Positions 33,617-42,599 of a stretch of DNA of 53,727 bases are shown here, piece by piece. Made by a program: the position numbers and the translations under genes. Origin of the DNA: Halobacteriovorax sp. (lineage in GTDB: Bacteria; Bdellovibrionota; Bacteriovoracia; Bacteriovoracales; Bacteriovoracaceae); the NCBI GenBank assembly GCA_024686135.1, contig JAIBDQ010000003.1, positions 1 to 53,727 of the forward strand. The letters run 5' to 3'. The notes under the pieces are model-generated. The model ran no database searches. It saw nothing but the letters and a program-made list of their open reading frames with translations, and was not told the origin of the DNA. Positions within the stretch are counted from its first letter, which is position 1; every line of letters begins with the position of its first letter.

Positions 33617-36600
33617 TTAATTTATGCCAAAGCTAAGCGCGGGAAGCTCTGATTGGGCATCCCTTCTCGTATAAGTCTTAGTGGCCCTATTCATTGGATA
33701 GAGAATAAGAAGCTTTTCAGCGCCTTCACCTTTAGTCAGTTCAACTTTCGTAGAACTTCCAGGTTTAATACTAATTGTTTCAGGCATATCCAGAAAACTC
33801 ATGGCATTAGTTGTGGGGTTGATCTTCTTCCATTTCTTCATCTCGCCTAAATAATCATCAGCTTCAATGGCGGCTGAATCCTCATTAAGGATGGCGAGTT
33901 TTATTGAAAGTTCACCTTTAGGAGTTTTACTTAACTCAGAAAGAGGGGCTTCAATTACTGAAATCGTTGAATGCTCATAGGCCTTCATAGATGAGCCAAA
34001 GAGAATCGCTTCAAGGTAAGACTCCTCTGGTAGATTTTCATCCATTCCTAGGGCCCTTGCATATTCCACTTCAAAAGTATTTCTCATCTCTCTTACTTTC
34101 CCAGCATCTAGAAGTATTGAATTAAATCCAAGACCTCTTAAACCCGGAAGATTTTGATTCATAAGTCCTGCCAGCTCTTGATCAGGAGTTCCATCATTAT
34201 TACCGTCGATTAAAACTGTTACTTCGCAGCCTTGCCAAGTAGAGATGGCATTGAATAATTTAACGCCCACTTGAAAGATCTTTTGCCCCTCTCTCTCAAT
34301 AACTCTATAACCTGCCGATTGAAGGTCACAGGCCCTGCTTCGAGTTGAATTAACATCACCAGTTTTTATTTTTCTTTCATCTTTTCCAAGAAGATTAAAT
34401 AGAAGAGCATCACCTTGATTTTTTCCCATGTTCTGAAGGGTAACATCTACGGCTGCACCTGCCATATCATCTTCATCGGTAGCTAAAATCTTAACCGACT
34501 CTGTTTTAATTTTTGAGACACGATTGATTACCGCCAAAAGAGGTATTCTTGCTAGCTCATTTGTTTCAGAGCTAAAAATGATTCTTCCATCCATTTCCTG
34601 TGAAACGAGATCACTTTTTGGTTTTGTTATTTTGATAGAAAGAGTAATTTCTTTTTCCTCTCCTGGATTAAGAATAATCTTTTCAGTACTTGTGATTTGA
34701 AGAGTTTTACTGATGTCAAAGCTAGGTCTGAGCACAAGTTCCTTATCACTTATATTTTTAAGACTAATTTTCTTTCTAATAACCTTACTAGTACTTAAAG
34801 AGACTTCACCTAAGGAAAGCGTTGATGGTGTTGTGATCACTTTCGCTTCAACTGCTTTTTCTACCTGAACACGACCAGATCCTTGCAATGCTACGGGATA
34901 GATTTTCTTTTTTTCGTCTGTCATTGTTTTAGAGGTATTGATGACTAAGGCCTTTAACTCAAGGGGACTTAGCTTTGGAAACTTCTGAACCATTAAGGCC
35001 ATGACTCCGGCCATATGAGGAGTCGCCATAGAAGTTCCGCTCATTTCAACACCGGCAGCTCCTTCGCCCATGGCGGCAGAAATAATATCATAGCCTGGGG
35101 CAGCTATTTCAGGCTTTAAATGACTATCGTTCATTCTTGGGCCTCGTGAAGAAAAGCTAGTGAGCGTATCAATAATTTCTGGCGTCTCAATTTTATCATC
35201 CACAAGAAAGTCGAGGACTACATCGCCTTTTTCCATCTGCTCTTTTAATACCGAAGCAAGAGATTTTGTGATCATAATCGCGGGGAGTTTAATGATACCT
35301 TCTCCGCCCATCTGAAAAGCATCTCCGTCAGCATTGTTAGCGACAACTACGCCGATAGCTCCAGCATCGAAGGCCCTTTTTAATTTTTCAACAAAAGAGA
35401 CTTCACCTCTATCAACAAGAGCAATATTGCCTTTTAATTTTTCTTTTAATTCGTCCGAGAGGTCTGTTGCTGCCGTACCTGCAAAAACAAGTTTTCCAAC
35501 AATATCCCCAGCTTCTTGGACTGGTGTTGAGATCTCTCCTTCCACTAAGGGAGCCACAAGTTTTTCATGATCTATTGATTTGAAGGTAACGGCATCAAAC
35601 TTATAGTTCTTTTCCATGTTATCAATTGAGGCCGCAACAGAGATGGCCTCATCCGTGGTGCTCGGTGAGCCGACGATATAAGAATTATGTCCTGCATTGC
35701 CTGCCGCAATCACAGAGGTGATTCCGCCCTTTGCTAGATTTTTGATAGCTTCTTTATAAAGAGAGTGCTCTTTTCCAAAGTCTCCTCCAAGAGAGAGGTT
35801 AATCACATCTAACTGGTCTTCCGGATTCAAGTCACCATTGGGATCGATTGAATACTCAAGGCCTGCTATAATAACACCGTCCCCAGTAGAACCATTCGCC
35901 CCAAATACTTTAATGGCATGGAGAACAGCATCCGGCGCGACACCTGAGTAGGTATTTACTCCGTCTCCAATTCCAGCAATAGAGCCGGCAACATGAGTTC
36001 CATGGCCGCCTTCATCAACTGGGTTGTTATCTGGCTTTGGTATTCTTTGCTCAAAACTAGGAGAGCTGGCATTATATTTTTCTCCCACGAGATCAATTCC
36101 GCCAACAACTTTTTTGTTAGGGAAGTGCTCAGTATCTAAAGCACCATCCATATTTTCCCAAACAGTAGGGTCTCCAGTTCCTCCTAGCATCTTGTGTGTA
36201 AAGTCGATTCCTGAATCGAGAACTCCAACCTTTATTCCTTTTCCCGTAATCCCAAGAGCGTGTGCCTTATCTGCGCCAATAAAGCTGACAGAATTAATTG
36301 TTTGAAAATCAGCCTTTAAATTATTCTTGAATAGTGTTTTAGACTTAAAAGTTTTAGCTCTTTTAAACTGAGCTTCATTTTCCATATAAGAAACACCGTT
36401 TAATCCGATAATCTTATCTTTGAACTCAATTGGAGAAACTACTGCTATAGCATTGAGAACAAATCTATAACGGTGAATCACTGTAATCTCTTTAGATAAC
36501 TGGGATAACTTTCCTATCAATTCAGCCTGTTCTCTTTGAATAATTTCTTTGGCCTGATCAGTAATGATTGTTTTCCCATTTTCTCGTACGGCATTTTCGA

Positions 36601-36745
36601 GAAGAGCAGGACCTTTAAGTCTGATTAAAGCGATGAACTGGTCTTTATTCTGAGGACGATTTGAGATGATCTTGTCATCGGTCCCTTCACTTGAAAAAGT
36701 ATTTAAACTGCTTAACAAACTTAATAAAATTAAGATTTGCTTCAT
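33617..36745 (-). CDS. Secreted subtilisin-like (S8) serine protease with PA domain
   Basis: The 1042-residue product has a signal peptide (residues 1-19), an inhibitor-I9-like propeptide (about 35-130) and an S8 catalytic domain. The triad is complete: D177 (VGVLDSGIDFTH), H248 (GGHGTHVAGS) and S572 (SGTSMATPHMAG), with oxyanion N350 (AAGN). A protease-associated domain is inserted at about 400-520 (IALVDRGEVSFVEKLKRAFD), as in Vpr-type proteases. Beta-rich Fn3-like domains follow to the end. It should be secreted and active on proteins outside the cell. A G7 tract forms its ribosome binding site. It is preceded by GGGGGGGATTC before the ATG at 36745. Confidence 0.95.
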   Translation of the reverse strand: MKQILILLSLLSSLNTFSSEGTDDKIISNRPQNKDQFIALIRLKGPALLENAVRENGKTIITDQAKEIIQREQAELIGKLSQLSKEITVIHRYRFVLNAIAVVSPIEFKDKIIGLNGVSYMENEAQFKRAKTFKSKTLFKNNLKADFQTINSVSFIGADKAHALGITGKGIKVGVLDSGIDFTHKMLGGTGDPTVWENMDGALDTEHFPNKKVVGGIDLVGEKYNASSPSFEQRIPKPDNNPVDEGGHGTHVAGSIAGIGDGVNTYSGVAPDAVLHAIKVFGANGSTGDGVIIAGLEYSIDPNGDLNPEDQLDVINLSLGGDFGKEHSLYKEAIKNLAKGGITSVIAAGNAGHNSYIVGSPSTTDEAISVAASIDNMEKNYKFDAVTFKSIDHEKLVAPLVEGEISTPVQEAGDIVGKLVFAGTAATDLSDELKEKLKGNIALVDRGEVSFVEKLKRAFDAGAIGVVVANNADGDAFQMGGEGIIKLPAIMITKSLASVLKEQMEKGDVVLDFLVDDKIETPEIIDTLTSFSSRGPRMNDSHLKPEIAAPGYDIISAAMGEGAAGVEMSGTSMATPHMAGVMALMVQKFPKLSPLELKALVINTSKTMTDEKKKIYPVALQGSGRVQVEKAVEAKVITTPSTLSLGEVSLSTSKVIRKKISLKNISDKELVLRPSFDISKTLQITSTEKIILNPGEEKEITLSIKITKPKSDLVSQEMDGRIIFSSETNELARIPLLAVINRVSKIKTESVKILATDEDDMAGAAVDVTLQNMGKNQGDALLFNLLGKDERKIKTGDVNSTRSRACDLQSAGYRVIEREGQKIFQVGVKLFNAISTWQGCEVTVLIDGNNDGTPDQELAGLMNQNLPGLRGLGFNSILLDAGKVREMRNTFEVEYARALGMDENLPEESYLEAILFGSSMKAYEHSTISVIEAPLSELSKTPKGELSIKLAILNEDSAAIEADDYLGEMKKWKKINPTTNAMSFLDMPETISIKPGSSTKVELTKGEGAEKLLILYPMNRATKTYTRRDAQSELPALSFGIN

Positions 36746-36892
36746 GAATCCCCCCCGGAATTTCGATAGCTAACTAAATGGCCTTTTTGATTGCCAAGAA
36801 GGGCGCAGTTTCCCCAAAAATATACAGATTGGAAAATAAAAAACCGCTATAAAGGTGATAAGTACTTGTTATGGAAGATAAGTGTAAGAAAT

Positions 36893-36932
36893 TAGGGCAG
36901 ACCGACATTTTAAAAGTGTCGGCCTGACCCTA
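36893..36932. terminator. Long imperfect inverted repeat downstream of htpG
   Basis: Arms TAGGG-AG-CCGACA (36893-36907) and TGTCGG-CT-CCCTA (36917-36932) pair with two small mismatches around an AT-rich loop. On the plus strand it is followed by TTTTT; on the minus strand it follows htpG after only a few bases. It most likely ends htpG transcription. The TAGGGTCAGGCC-type ends also resemble short dispersed palindromes, so a repeat family is possible. Confidence 0.6.
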
Positions 36933-36935
36933 TTT

Positions 36936-38876
36936 TTAAAGTGCTAAATTTGTAAGTTCTTGAATTAGGTCCGTAGAGCGTTTTACGAAATGATCTTTAT
37001 CTTCGTTCTTTAGTCCTTCGCTTGAGATTGTCGCTAGGTCCTCAACATGATGACAAATTTTGTCCACAAGCTCTGTGTTATTACCCTTTTCATGAATCTT
37101 TAATGCATTTTGAATTAGAGCATTGCTCGGATTGATCACAAGAGTCTTCTTCGTAGGAAACATGGCATTTTGCCCCATACTCTGGGCCATCTTGGCAAAA
37201 CGCTTCATTTGCTCATCAGTTTTAAAATAGGCCGGAGAAGTTGAGTTTTTAATCTTTTGAATTTCGACCTCTGTACCGCTTAGAGCGGCTTCTTCGCCTT
37301 CCTTAGTTTCACCAACAAGAATCTTAGTGAACAGATCCTTGATTTTAATATCCTCTTCAGTTGTATTTTCAACATCTAAGACATTGTGAATTTCAGAATC
37401 AACTGAAGCAAACTTATATTCGTTGTCTCCAATTTTCTTTGTCTCCACATGTTGCATGAAATGCGGGTCAATATGATCTTCAGTCTCAATTGACTGAACG
37501 CCTTCTTCTTTAAGGGTATTTCGAAGAGAATAGTCAGATTTTCCGGCTTCAAAATAAAGAACTTTGTCCGCAAGTTTTTCTTTCTTATCAGCAGGGATTT
37601 GCTCCTTGTATTCGGGGAGAGTGACGTAGTTATTATCCGCGTTTTTGAAGATAACCATATCTCTCATGGTCTCATCAAACTTTGTGTCACTTACGCAGCC
37701 ATATTTAATAAAGATTCCGATATCTTCCCAGATTGCCTCATATTTTTCACGGTCGGTTCTATAGAGCTTTTTAAGAGACTCACCAACTTTCTTTATAACG
37801 TAGTTAGAGATTCTTCTAATATTAGGGTCACCTTGAAGAGCTGAGCGACTAACGTTTAGAGGAATATCTGTGGAGTCAATTGAACCTTTTAATAGGCTTA
37901 AGAAGTCAGGGATAACATTCTTTACATTATCCGAAACAAAAACCTGCTTTGAGTAAAGACGGATATTGTTTTCTTTAAAAGGCTGATTTTTATTTAATTT
38001 TGGAAAGAATAGGATCCCTTCTAAAATAAAAGGATGATCTACTTTTAGGTGAATCCAAAATAATGGTTCAGGGTCCATTGGGAACATTGAACGATAAAAA
38101 TTCTTATAGTCTTCATCTTTTAATTCTTTTGGGTCTTTCTTCCAAAGAGGCTCAGTATTATTAATAATACTTGGAGTGGCCGCTACCGCTGGAGCATCCT
38201 CATCAACAGTTCCATCTTCCTTGGTTGGCTTAGTAGGCTCCTTTTCTTCGTCAAGTACGCCAATAGGGTAGGGCATAAAGTCACAAAAGTTTCTAAGAGT
38301 GCTTGAGATTTTAAATTCATCTAAAAACTCTTCACCATCTTAATTTACATGAAGAGTAATCTTTGTTCCGATTTCTTTTTTATCAGAATTAGAGAAAGTG
38401 TAGTCTGTATCACCTTCACAGGTCCATTTTGTAGGAGTAGCCCCTTCTTCCATAGAAAGAGATTCTACTTCAACTTTATCAGCAACCATAAAGGCAGAAT
38501 AAAAACCTAGTCCAAACTTACCGATGATATCGGTGTTTTTTTCTGGGCCACCTGCATCTTCCATTTTCTTTACAAATTCTTCAGCTCCAGAAAAGGCAAG
38601 CTGAGCGATGTATTTCTCAACTTCAGCCTCACTCATTCCAAGACCGTTATCTTCAATTGTAATGGTTTTATTTGTTTTATTAACGAGAACTTCGATATTA
38701 CCCTCGGGAAGTTCGGTATTTCTTGTTCTAGCGAGAGTTGCTCTTTTGGTAATAGCATCAGTTGCGTTTGAAACGAGTTCCCTTAAAAAGATATCATGCT
38801 CCGAATATAACCACTTTTTGATAATGGGAAAGATATCCCCAGTTTCTACCGTTATCGTTCCTTTTCTTTCGCTCAT
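36936..38876 (-). pseudogene. htpG: Hsp90-family chaperone gene interrupted by an in-frame TAA
   Basis: HtpG is the bacterial Hsp90. From ATG 38876 (RBS GGGAG) the frame reads through the ATPase domain: FLRELVSNATDAI, IEDNGLGMS and GKFGLGFYSAFMVADKVEV. It reaches LHVN and then TAA at 38340-38342 (codon 179). The same frame continues with DGEEFLDEFKISSTLRNF and on through IRLYSKQVFVSDN, ALQGDPNIRRISNYVIKK and the C-terminal dimerisation region, 646 codons in total. That is a normal HtpG length with no other damage. The stop takes one residue just after the N domain. Either the chaperone is lost or the base is wrong. Confidence 0.93.
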
Positions 38877-38950
38877 TTCTACTCCCTATGCGTTCTTATT
38901 AACGCGACACACCTCAGAAGGCTGCACGTGGATTTTTTAATACTTACTTA

Positions 38951-38978
38951 ATATGGGGGCTGAAAGTTTTACGTCAAG
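38951..38978 (-). promoter_or_regulatory. Sigma-32 (RpoH) type heat-shock promoter of htpG
   Basis: On the minus strand CTTGACG (38972-38978) is followed after 13 nt by CCCCATAT (38951-38958). The heat-shock consensus is CTTGAAA-N11-16-CCCCATNT, so the -10 is perfect and the -35 matches in its first five bases. It lies about 75 nt upstream of the htpG ATG, giving a leader of about 65 nt. Heat-shock control of htpG is well established in other proteobacteria, which supports the call. Confidence 0.8.
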
Positions 38979-39042
38979 GTTACTAGTGCTTAACTTTCTA
39001 AATTTTGTAGGATACTAAAGTATTGAAATTCGGGATAAAGAC

Positions 39043-39573
39043 ATGTTGCAAAACAATAATAAACCAGAAAAAATTATCATCGTCTCTACTGGTGGAACCA
39101 TAGAGAAGACCTATGATGAATTTGAGGGTTCACTTAACAATAGAGAAAGTGAAGTAAAAAAAAGAATCATCGCGAAACTTAGGCTTCCTTATACGGAGCT
39201 AGAAGTTTTTTCTATAATTGCTAAGGACTCCTTACATTTTACTGAGTATGACCGAACAATCTTAGTTAAGACAATTCAATCTCAACTGCAAAAAAACCAT
39301 CCTATTGTGGTTCTTCATGGAACTGATACCATGGCCAGAAGTGCTGAAAGAGTATTTAAAGATATTCCGGATCCAGGTCAGGCAATCGTGTTTACCGGAG
39401 CCATGGTTCCAATGGGGTTTGAAGATAGCGATGCTAGGCAAAATGTGACGGAAGCATTGCTAGCGTCTAGACTACTGTCAGCGGGGATTTATATCTCTTT
39501 TCATAATAAAGTTTTTAAAGTGCCAGGGGTAAGAAAGAACCCGACCATTAGGACTTTTGAATACCAGGAATAA
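39043..39573 (+). CDS. Single-domain asparaginase-like protein
   Basis: The 176-residue product matches only the N-terminal domain of L-asparaginases. It has IIIVSTGGTIEKTYD with the first catalytic Thr, VVLHGTDTMARSAERV with the second Thr-Asp pair, and AIVFTGAMVPMGFEDSDARQN. Standard enzymes are about 330 residues with a second domain completing the active site across subunits. Short versions of this size exist as a separate group, so I do not call it truncated. The gene ends cleanly and the next starts 1 nt later, so they are probably co-transcribed. Confidence 0.82.
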   Translation: MLQNNNKPEKIIIVSTGGTIEKTYDEFEGSLNNRESEVKKRIIAKLRLPYTELEVFSIIAKDSLHFTEYDRTILVKTIQSQLQKNHPIVVLHGTDTMARSAERVFKDIPDPGQAIVFTGAMVPMGFEDSDARQNVTEALLASRLLSAGIYISFHNKVFKVPGVRKNPTIRTFEYQE

Positions 39574-39574
39574 T

Positions 39575-40258
39575 ATGATTGAAATCATTGGAAAATCTCT
39601 TGAGACTTTATTTTCCTATCCAAAACGTTTTGCCATTTTTTTCATTCTTCAATGTATTATTCAATTTTTCTCACCTTATTTAGAAGTTCTTGGGATTAAA
39701 GCAGGAAGTGCAGCTTATGTTTCTGTGGATATTTTAGTTGCCCTACTCACCGTTTGGAACTTCACTTTTCTTTTACATATTCTTATTGATTTAAGAAGGG
39801 AAGAGGAAAAGGGAACCTTAGAAATCTTAAAAGAGGCCACTTATGATGCGCCAACATTTTTTCTGTATAGCTTACTTTATGGGCTAACGATTATGGCAGG
39901 GGCGATTGCACTTATAATTCCTGGCATCTATTTTTGCGTCTTTCATTATTTTGCACCCTTTGCTTCTATAATTGACCCTGAAGTTAATGAAGGAGAGGAC
40001 TCCTATCTTTCTTATTCAAGAAAGCTGGTTGGGCCAAAATGGCTTACAGTAACTGGTTTTTTTATTCTCCTCTTAATTCTTAATGGTCTTGTTCCTGCCA
40101 TCACAATGTCTCCCTTTGTGAAAGATATACGGCTGACATTAGAATTTGCCCTGATACCGGTAGAAACCTTGTTTGTGCTGATTGGGGATCTTATTGCGAT
40201 AGAAACCTATTTCTTTTTAAAGGCTTACAAAGACTTAGGTGACGATTCTTCCTTGTAA
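39575..40258 (+). CDS. Hypothetical multi-pass membrane protein
   Basis: The 227-residue product has about five or six membrane helices and resembles, in layout, YciC/DUF975-type proteins. Its PGIYFCVFHYFAPFASIID followed by a charged loop and YSRKLVGPKWLTV is similar to the conserved P-G-x-Y ... amphipathic-helix pattern of those families. I took ATG 39575, preceded by AGGA, because the longer frame at 39557 overlaps the asparaginase gene. Function unknown. Confidence 0.72.
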   Translation: MIEIIGKSLETLFSYPKRFAIFFILQCIIQFFSPYLEVLGIKAGSAAYVSVDILVALLTVWNFTFLLHILIDLRREEEKGTLEILKEATYDAPTFFLYSLLYGLTIMAGAIALIIPGIYFCVFHYFAPFASIIDPEVNEGEDSYLSYSRKLVGPKWLTVTGFFILLLILNGLVPAITMSPFVKDIRLTLEFALIPVETLFVLIGDLIAIETYFFLKAYKDLGDDSSL

Positions 40259-40332
40259 GTTTTACAGCAATGTTTACAGATTAACTTCTAACTGTGATTT
40301 AAGTCCTTAAATTAATTAATCTAGGGATAAAA

Positions 40333-41616
40333 ATGAAAGTTTTGACCAAGTTACTCACCATGGCCGTGGGTCTGACAATTTTAAACACCTTCTTTGTTCA
40401 AAGAGCCTTTTCAGCTCCAGTTGAGTTTAAAGGGGATGAAGCCAATAAAGTTATTGGTGTTAGACTGTCTGATTTTAGAAAATATGCTGAGACAGAGATT
40501 CCGCGTTTAAAGGAACTTGTCTATACAATGAAAATGCAGCCTCAGAACTTCTTTAAGAATCAAGTTCTAGAATTACATGGAATTTTCTTTAGAGAACTCC
40601 CCGAGGTAAGCGGCGATACAGTTACTTTATATGTTGATGCTGTGATTGCCCATAATGAATATTTTAAAAGCCGTGAATCTCTTGGTTGGCCAGGTAATGT
40701 TCATTTATCTGAAGTTGAAGATAAAGAAAAGTCACTTCGATTTAGAGATGTTGCGATAGAAAGACTTGTGGTTACTTATAACAAGACGGGAACACTATTA
40801 CCTCAAATTAAACTAGTTCAGGAAATCGACTTAAAAGACACTGAGTTTGAGGTTAACGTAGCACTTTTAGATCGCCGAGTTCTTATGACTGATAAGAGGA
40901 GTGATCTTCGATTTATCTTTCCTACAGGTGTTGGTTCAATTGATAATCATACAGAGTTTAATGACGTACGCCTTTTGACTCCATTATATAAAGATTCTTT
41001 TTTAGATAAGAAAAGGGCGATCTACGCTAGAGAAAAACCGTCTTACTTTGAAGGTAAGCCTTTTATCAGAGTAACGACTAAAAAAGATCCTAGTAAGGGA
41101 CATACGGCCATCGGTTTTCATATTGATCAAAACAACGGAAGCCTAGTGAGAGGTTTTGTTTCTCACGGTTGTTTAAGACTTAGAGCTAGCGACCTCTATC
41201 TTATGTACGATATTGTTCGTTTTGGTACTCCGCAAAGAATCAGCGTTAATACCCGTTATAGAATAGAGTCTGACCAAGCAGAGCATCCTTATCCGAAGAA
41301 AAATTCGAGCTATAGCCGTTTAAAGAAGTACAAAAAACTTAAAAATGGTGTTTATTACCGTCGCTGTAAATTCTGTAGAGCAAAGCTACAAAAAATGGAG
41401 TGGGGAAGCTCTCCAAAGCTTTCAGTTCTAGTTGAGCAAATGCTTGATACTGATGATAATGGGCAAAGACCTGACGGTTTCTATCTTTGGAGAACTGACT
41501 CCGAAGGAAATAGGAGAGATATGCAGGGGCGAAAAGTTGATAAGTACGGCTTTCCCATCGACGAAAAAGGAAGACGAATTCAGGAAGAAGATCCTGAAAT
41601 TGACGAAGCTAACTAG
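40333..41616 (+). CDS. L,D-transpeptidase (YkuD-domain) protein
   Basis: The 427-residue product has a signal peptide (about residues 1-28). The YkuD catalytic motif is at residues 263-280: GFHIDQNNG (H263), then SHGCLRL with H278 and nucleophile C280. L,D-transpeptidases make 3-3 cross-links in peptidoglycan or attach proteins to it; in predatory Bdellovibrio-type bacteria relatives remodel the prey wall. Before the domain lies about 170 residues of unknown type; after it comes a basic Tyr-rich stretch with CKFC and a charged tail (GRRIQEEDPEIDEAN). It looks catalytically complete. Confidence 0.92.
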   Translation: MKVLTKLLTMAVGLTILNTFFVQRAFSAPVEFKGDEANKVIGVRLSDFRKYAETEIPRLKELVYTMKMQPQNFFKNQVLELHGIFFRELPEVSGDTVTLYVDAVIAHNEYFKSRESLGWPGNVHLSEVEDKEKSLRFRDVAIERLVVTYNKTGTLLPQIKLVQEIDLKDTEFEVNVALLDRRVLMTDKRSDLRFIFPTGVGSIDNHTEFNDVRLLTPLYKDSFLDKKRAIYAREKPSYFEGKPFIRVTTKKDPSKGHTAIGFHIDQNNGSLVRGFVSHGCLRLRASDLYLMYDIVRFGTPQRISVNTRYRIESDQAEHPYPKKNSSYSRLKKYKKLKNGVYYRRCKFCRAKLQKMEWGSSPKLSVLVEQMLDTDDNGQRPDGFYLWRTDSEGNRRDMQGRKVDKYGFPIDEKGRRIQEEDPEIDEAN

Positions 41617-41714
41617 TCAAAATCATTTAAAGTATTTCCTATAAAAAATCTTCATGGTGAGGGCCAAATTGTTTGGTCCTTGCTAGATTCTGGGCCTAAC
41701 TGTCTGGAGAAATT

Positions 41715-42599
41715 ATGAAGAAGCTTATTCTTGTTTGCGCTATTGTCTTGCTTTCAAATTCGGTCATGGCCAAGTCTAAAAAGAAATCTGTTTTTGTTAA
41801 AGAAGCTAAGAAACAAGAAATCTTTGATAGCTTTGTTTATCCAGCAAAAGTTGAGCCTATTGTAAATGCAATGGTCTTAAGTGAGTCTCAAGGTATTGTA
41901 GAAAAAATCAGCACTCCACTTGGAGCTAAAGTAAAATCCAAGCAATCCCTTGTTAAGGTTAGACATACTGATCCTGTTTTTAAGTATCGCCCGGTAACTT
42001 TGAAAGCTCCTGTCACTGGTGTTGTATCAAAAGTATTTGTGAGTGAAGGAAGTCTTGTTTCAAAAGGGCAGAAGATACTTCAAGTAACTGATCCTAATAA
42101 AGTTAAAATTAAAATTGAAGTGGCCGCCAAAGACTTAAAGTTTATAAAAACAGGCCTTGTTGGAAGCTTTACGGCAAGAGGTCTTCAAAAATCAGTTAAG
42201 CTTAAAGTTCTAGGTGTTAGTCCTTTTGTTGATCCTGCCACGGGAACCGCCACCGCTGAGTTAGAAATTGAGAATAAGAAAAACTCTTTGACTCCTGGAA
42301 TCCTAGGGAAAGTGATTTTTAAATCGAATATACATAATGGTTTCGTCTTTATGGAAAATGCGATTTATTACCAAGGAAAGAAAACTTATGTTCGTCTTAC
42401 TGAAAAAGAAGGCGAGATCTATAAGATTAAAAAAGTTGAAGTTAATTTAGGTGCAAAAAGAAGAGGACAAGTAGAGATTGTTAGTGGTCTTAAAGATGGA
42501 ATGATGGTTATTGAAAGGGCCAGCGGCTTTCTTCCTGACGGCGCTGAAGTGACGATTGGTAATTTACCTAAGAAGAAAGAAGATAAGGCTAAGCTATAA
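41715..42599 (+). CDS. RND efflux periplasmic adaptor (membrane fusion protein)
   Basis: The 294-residue product has a signal peptide (MKKLILVCAIVLLSNSVMA) and the folded adaptor core. A lipoyl-like hairpin has its two halves (SESQGIVEKISTPLGAKVKS and TLKAPVTGVVSKVFVSEGSL), separated by only a short hairpin. A beta-barrel domain and a membrane-proximal domain follow (VEIVSGLKDGMMVIERA). It lacks the long coiled coil of AcrA, so it is a short-type adaptor. It links the inner-membrane pump to the TolC-like channel encoded by the next two genes. The next gene shares its last base. Confidence 0.93.
   Translation: MKKLILVCAIVLLSNSVMAKSKKKSVFVKEAKKQEIFDSFVYPAKVEPIVNAMVLSESQGIVEKISTPLGAKVKSKQSLVKVRHTDPVFKYRPVTLKAPVTGVVSKVFVSEGSLVSKGQKILQVTDPNKVKIKIEVAAKDLKFIKTGLVGSFTARGLQKSVKLKVLGVSPFVDPATGTATAELEIENKKNSLTPGILGKVIFKSNIHNGFVFMENAIYYQGKKTYVRLTEKEGEIYKIKKVEVNLGAKRRGQVEIVSGLKDGMMVIERASGFLPDGAEVTIGNLPKKKEDKAKL

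Noticed and set aside
35334-35570. Open frame on the plus strand inside the subtilase
   Set aside because: It is a shadow of the minus-strand protease: no ribosome binding site, low-complexity Ser/Thr/Ala composition, and full overlap with the catalytic-domain gene. The same holds for frames at 8076-8435 (minus), 36024-36305 (plus) and 38608-38940 (plus).
39043-39573. Asparaginase truncated by mutation
   Set aside because: No remnant of the second domain follows; the next gene starts 1 nt later, and short single-domain versions are a known group.
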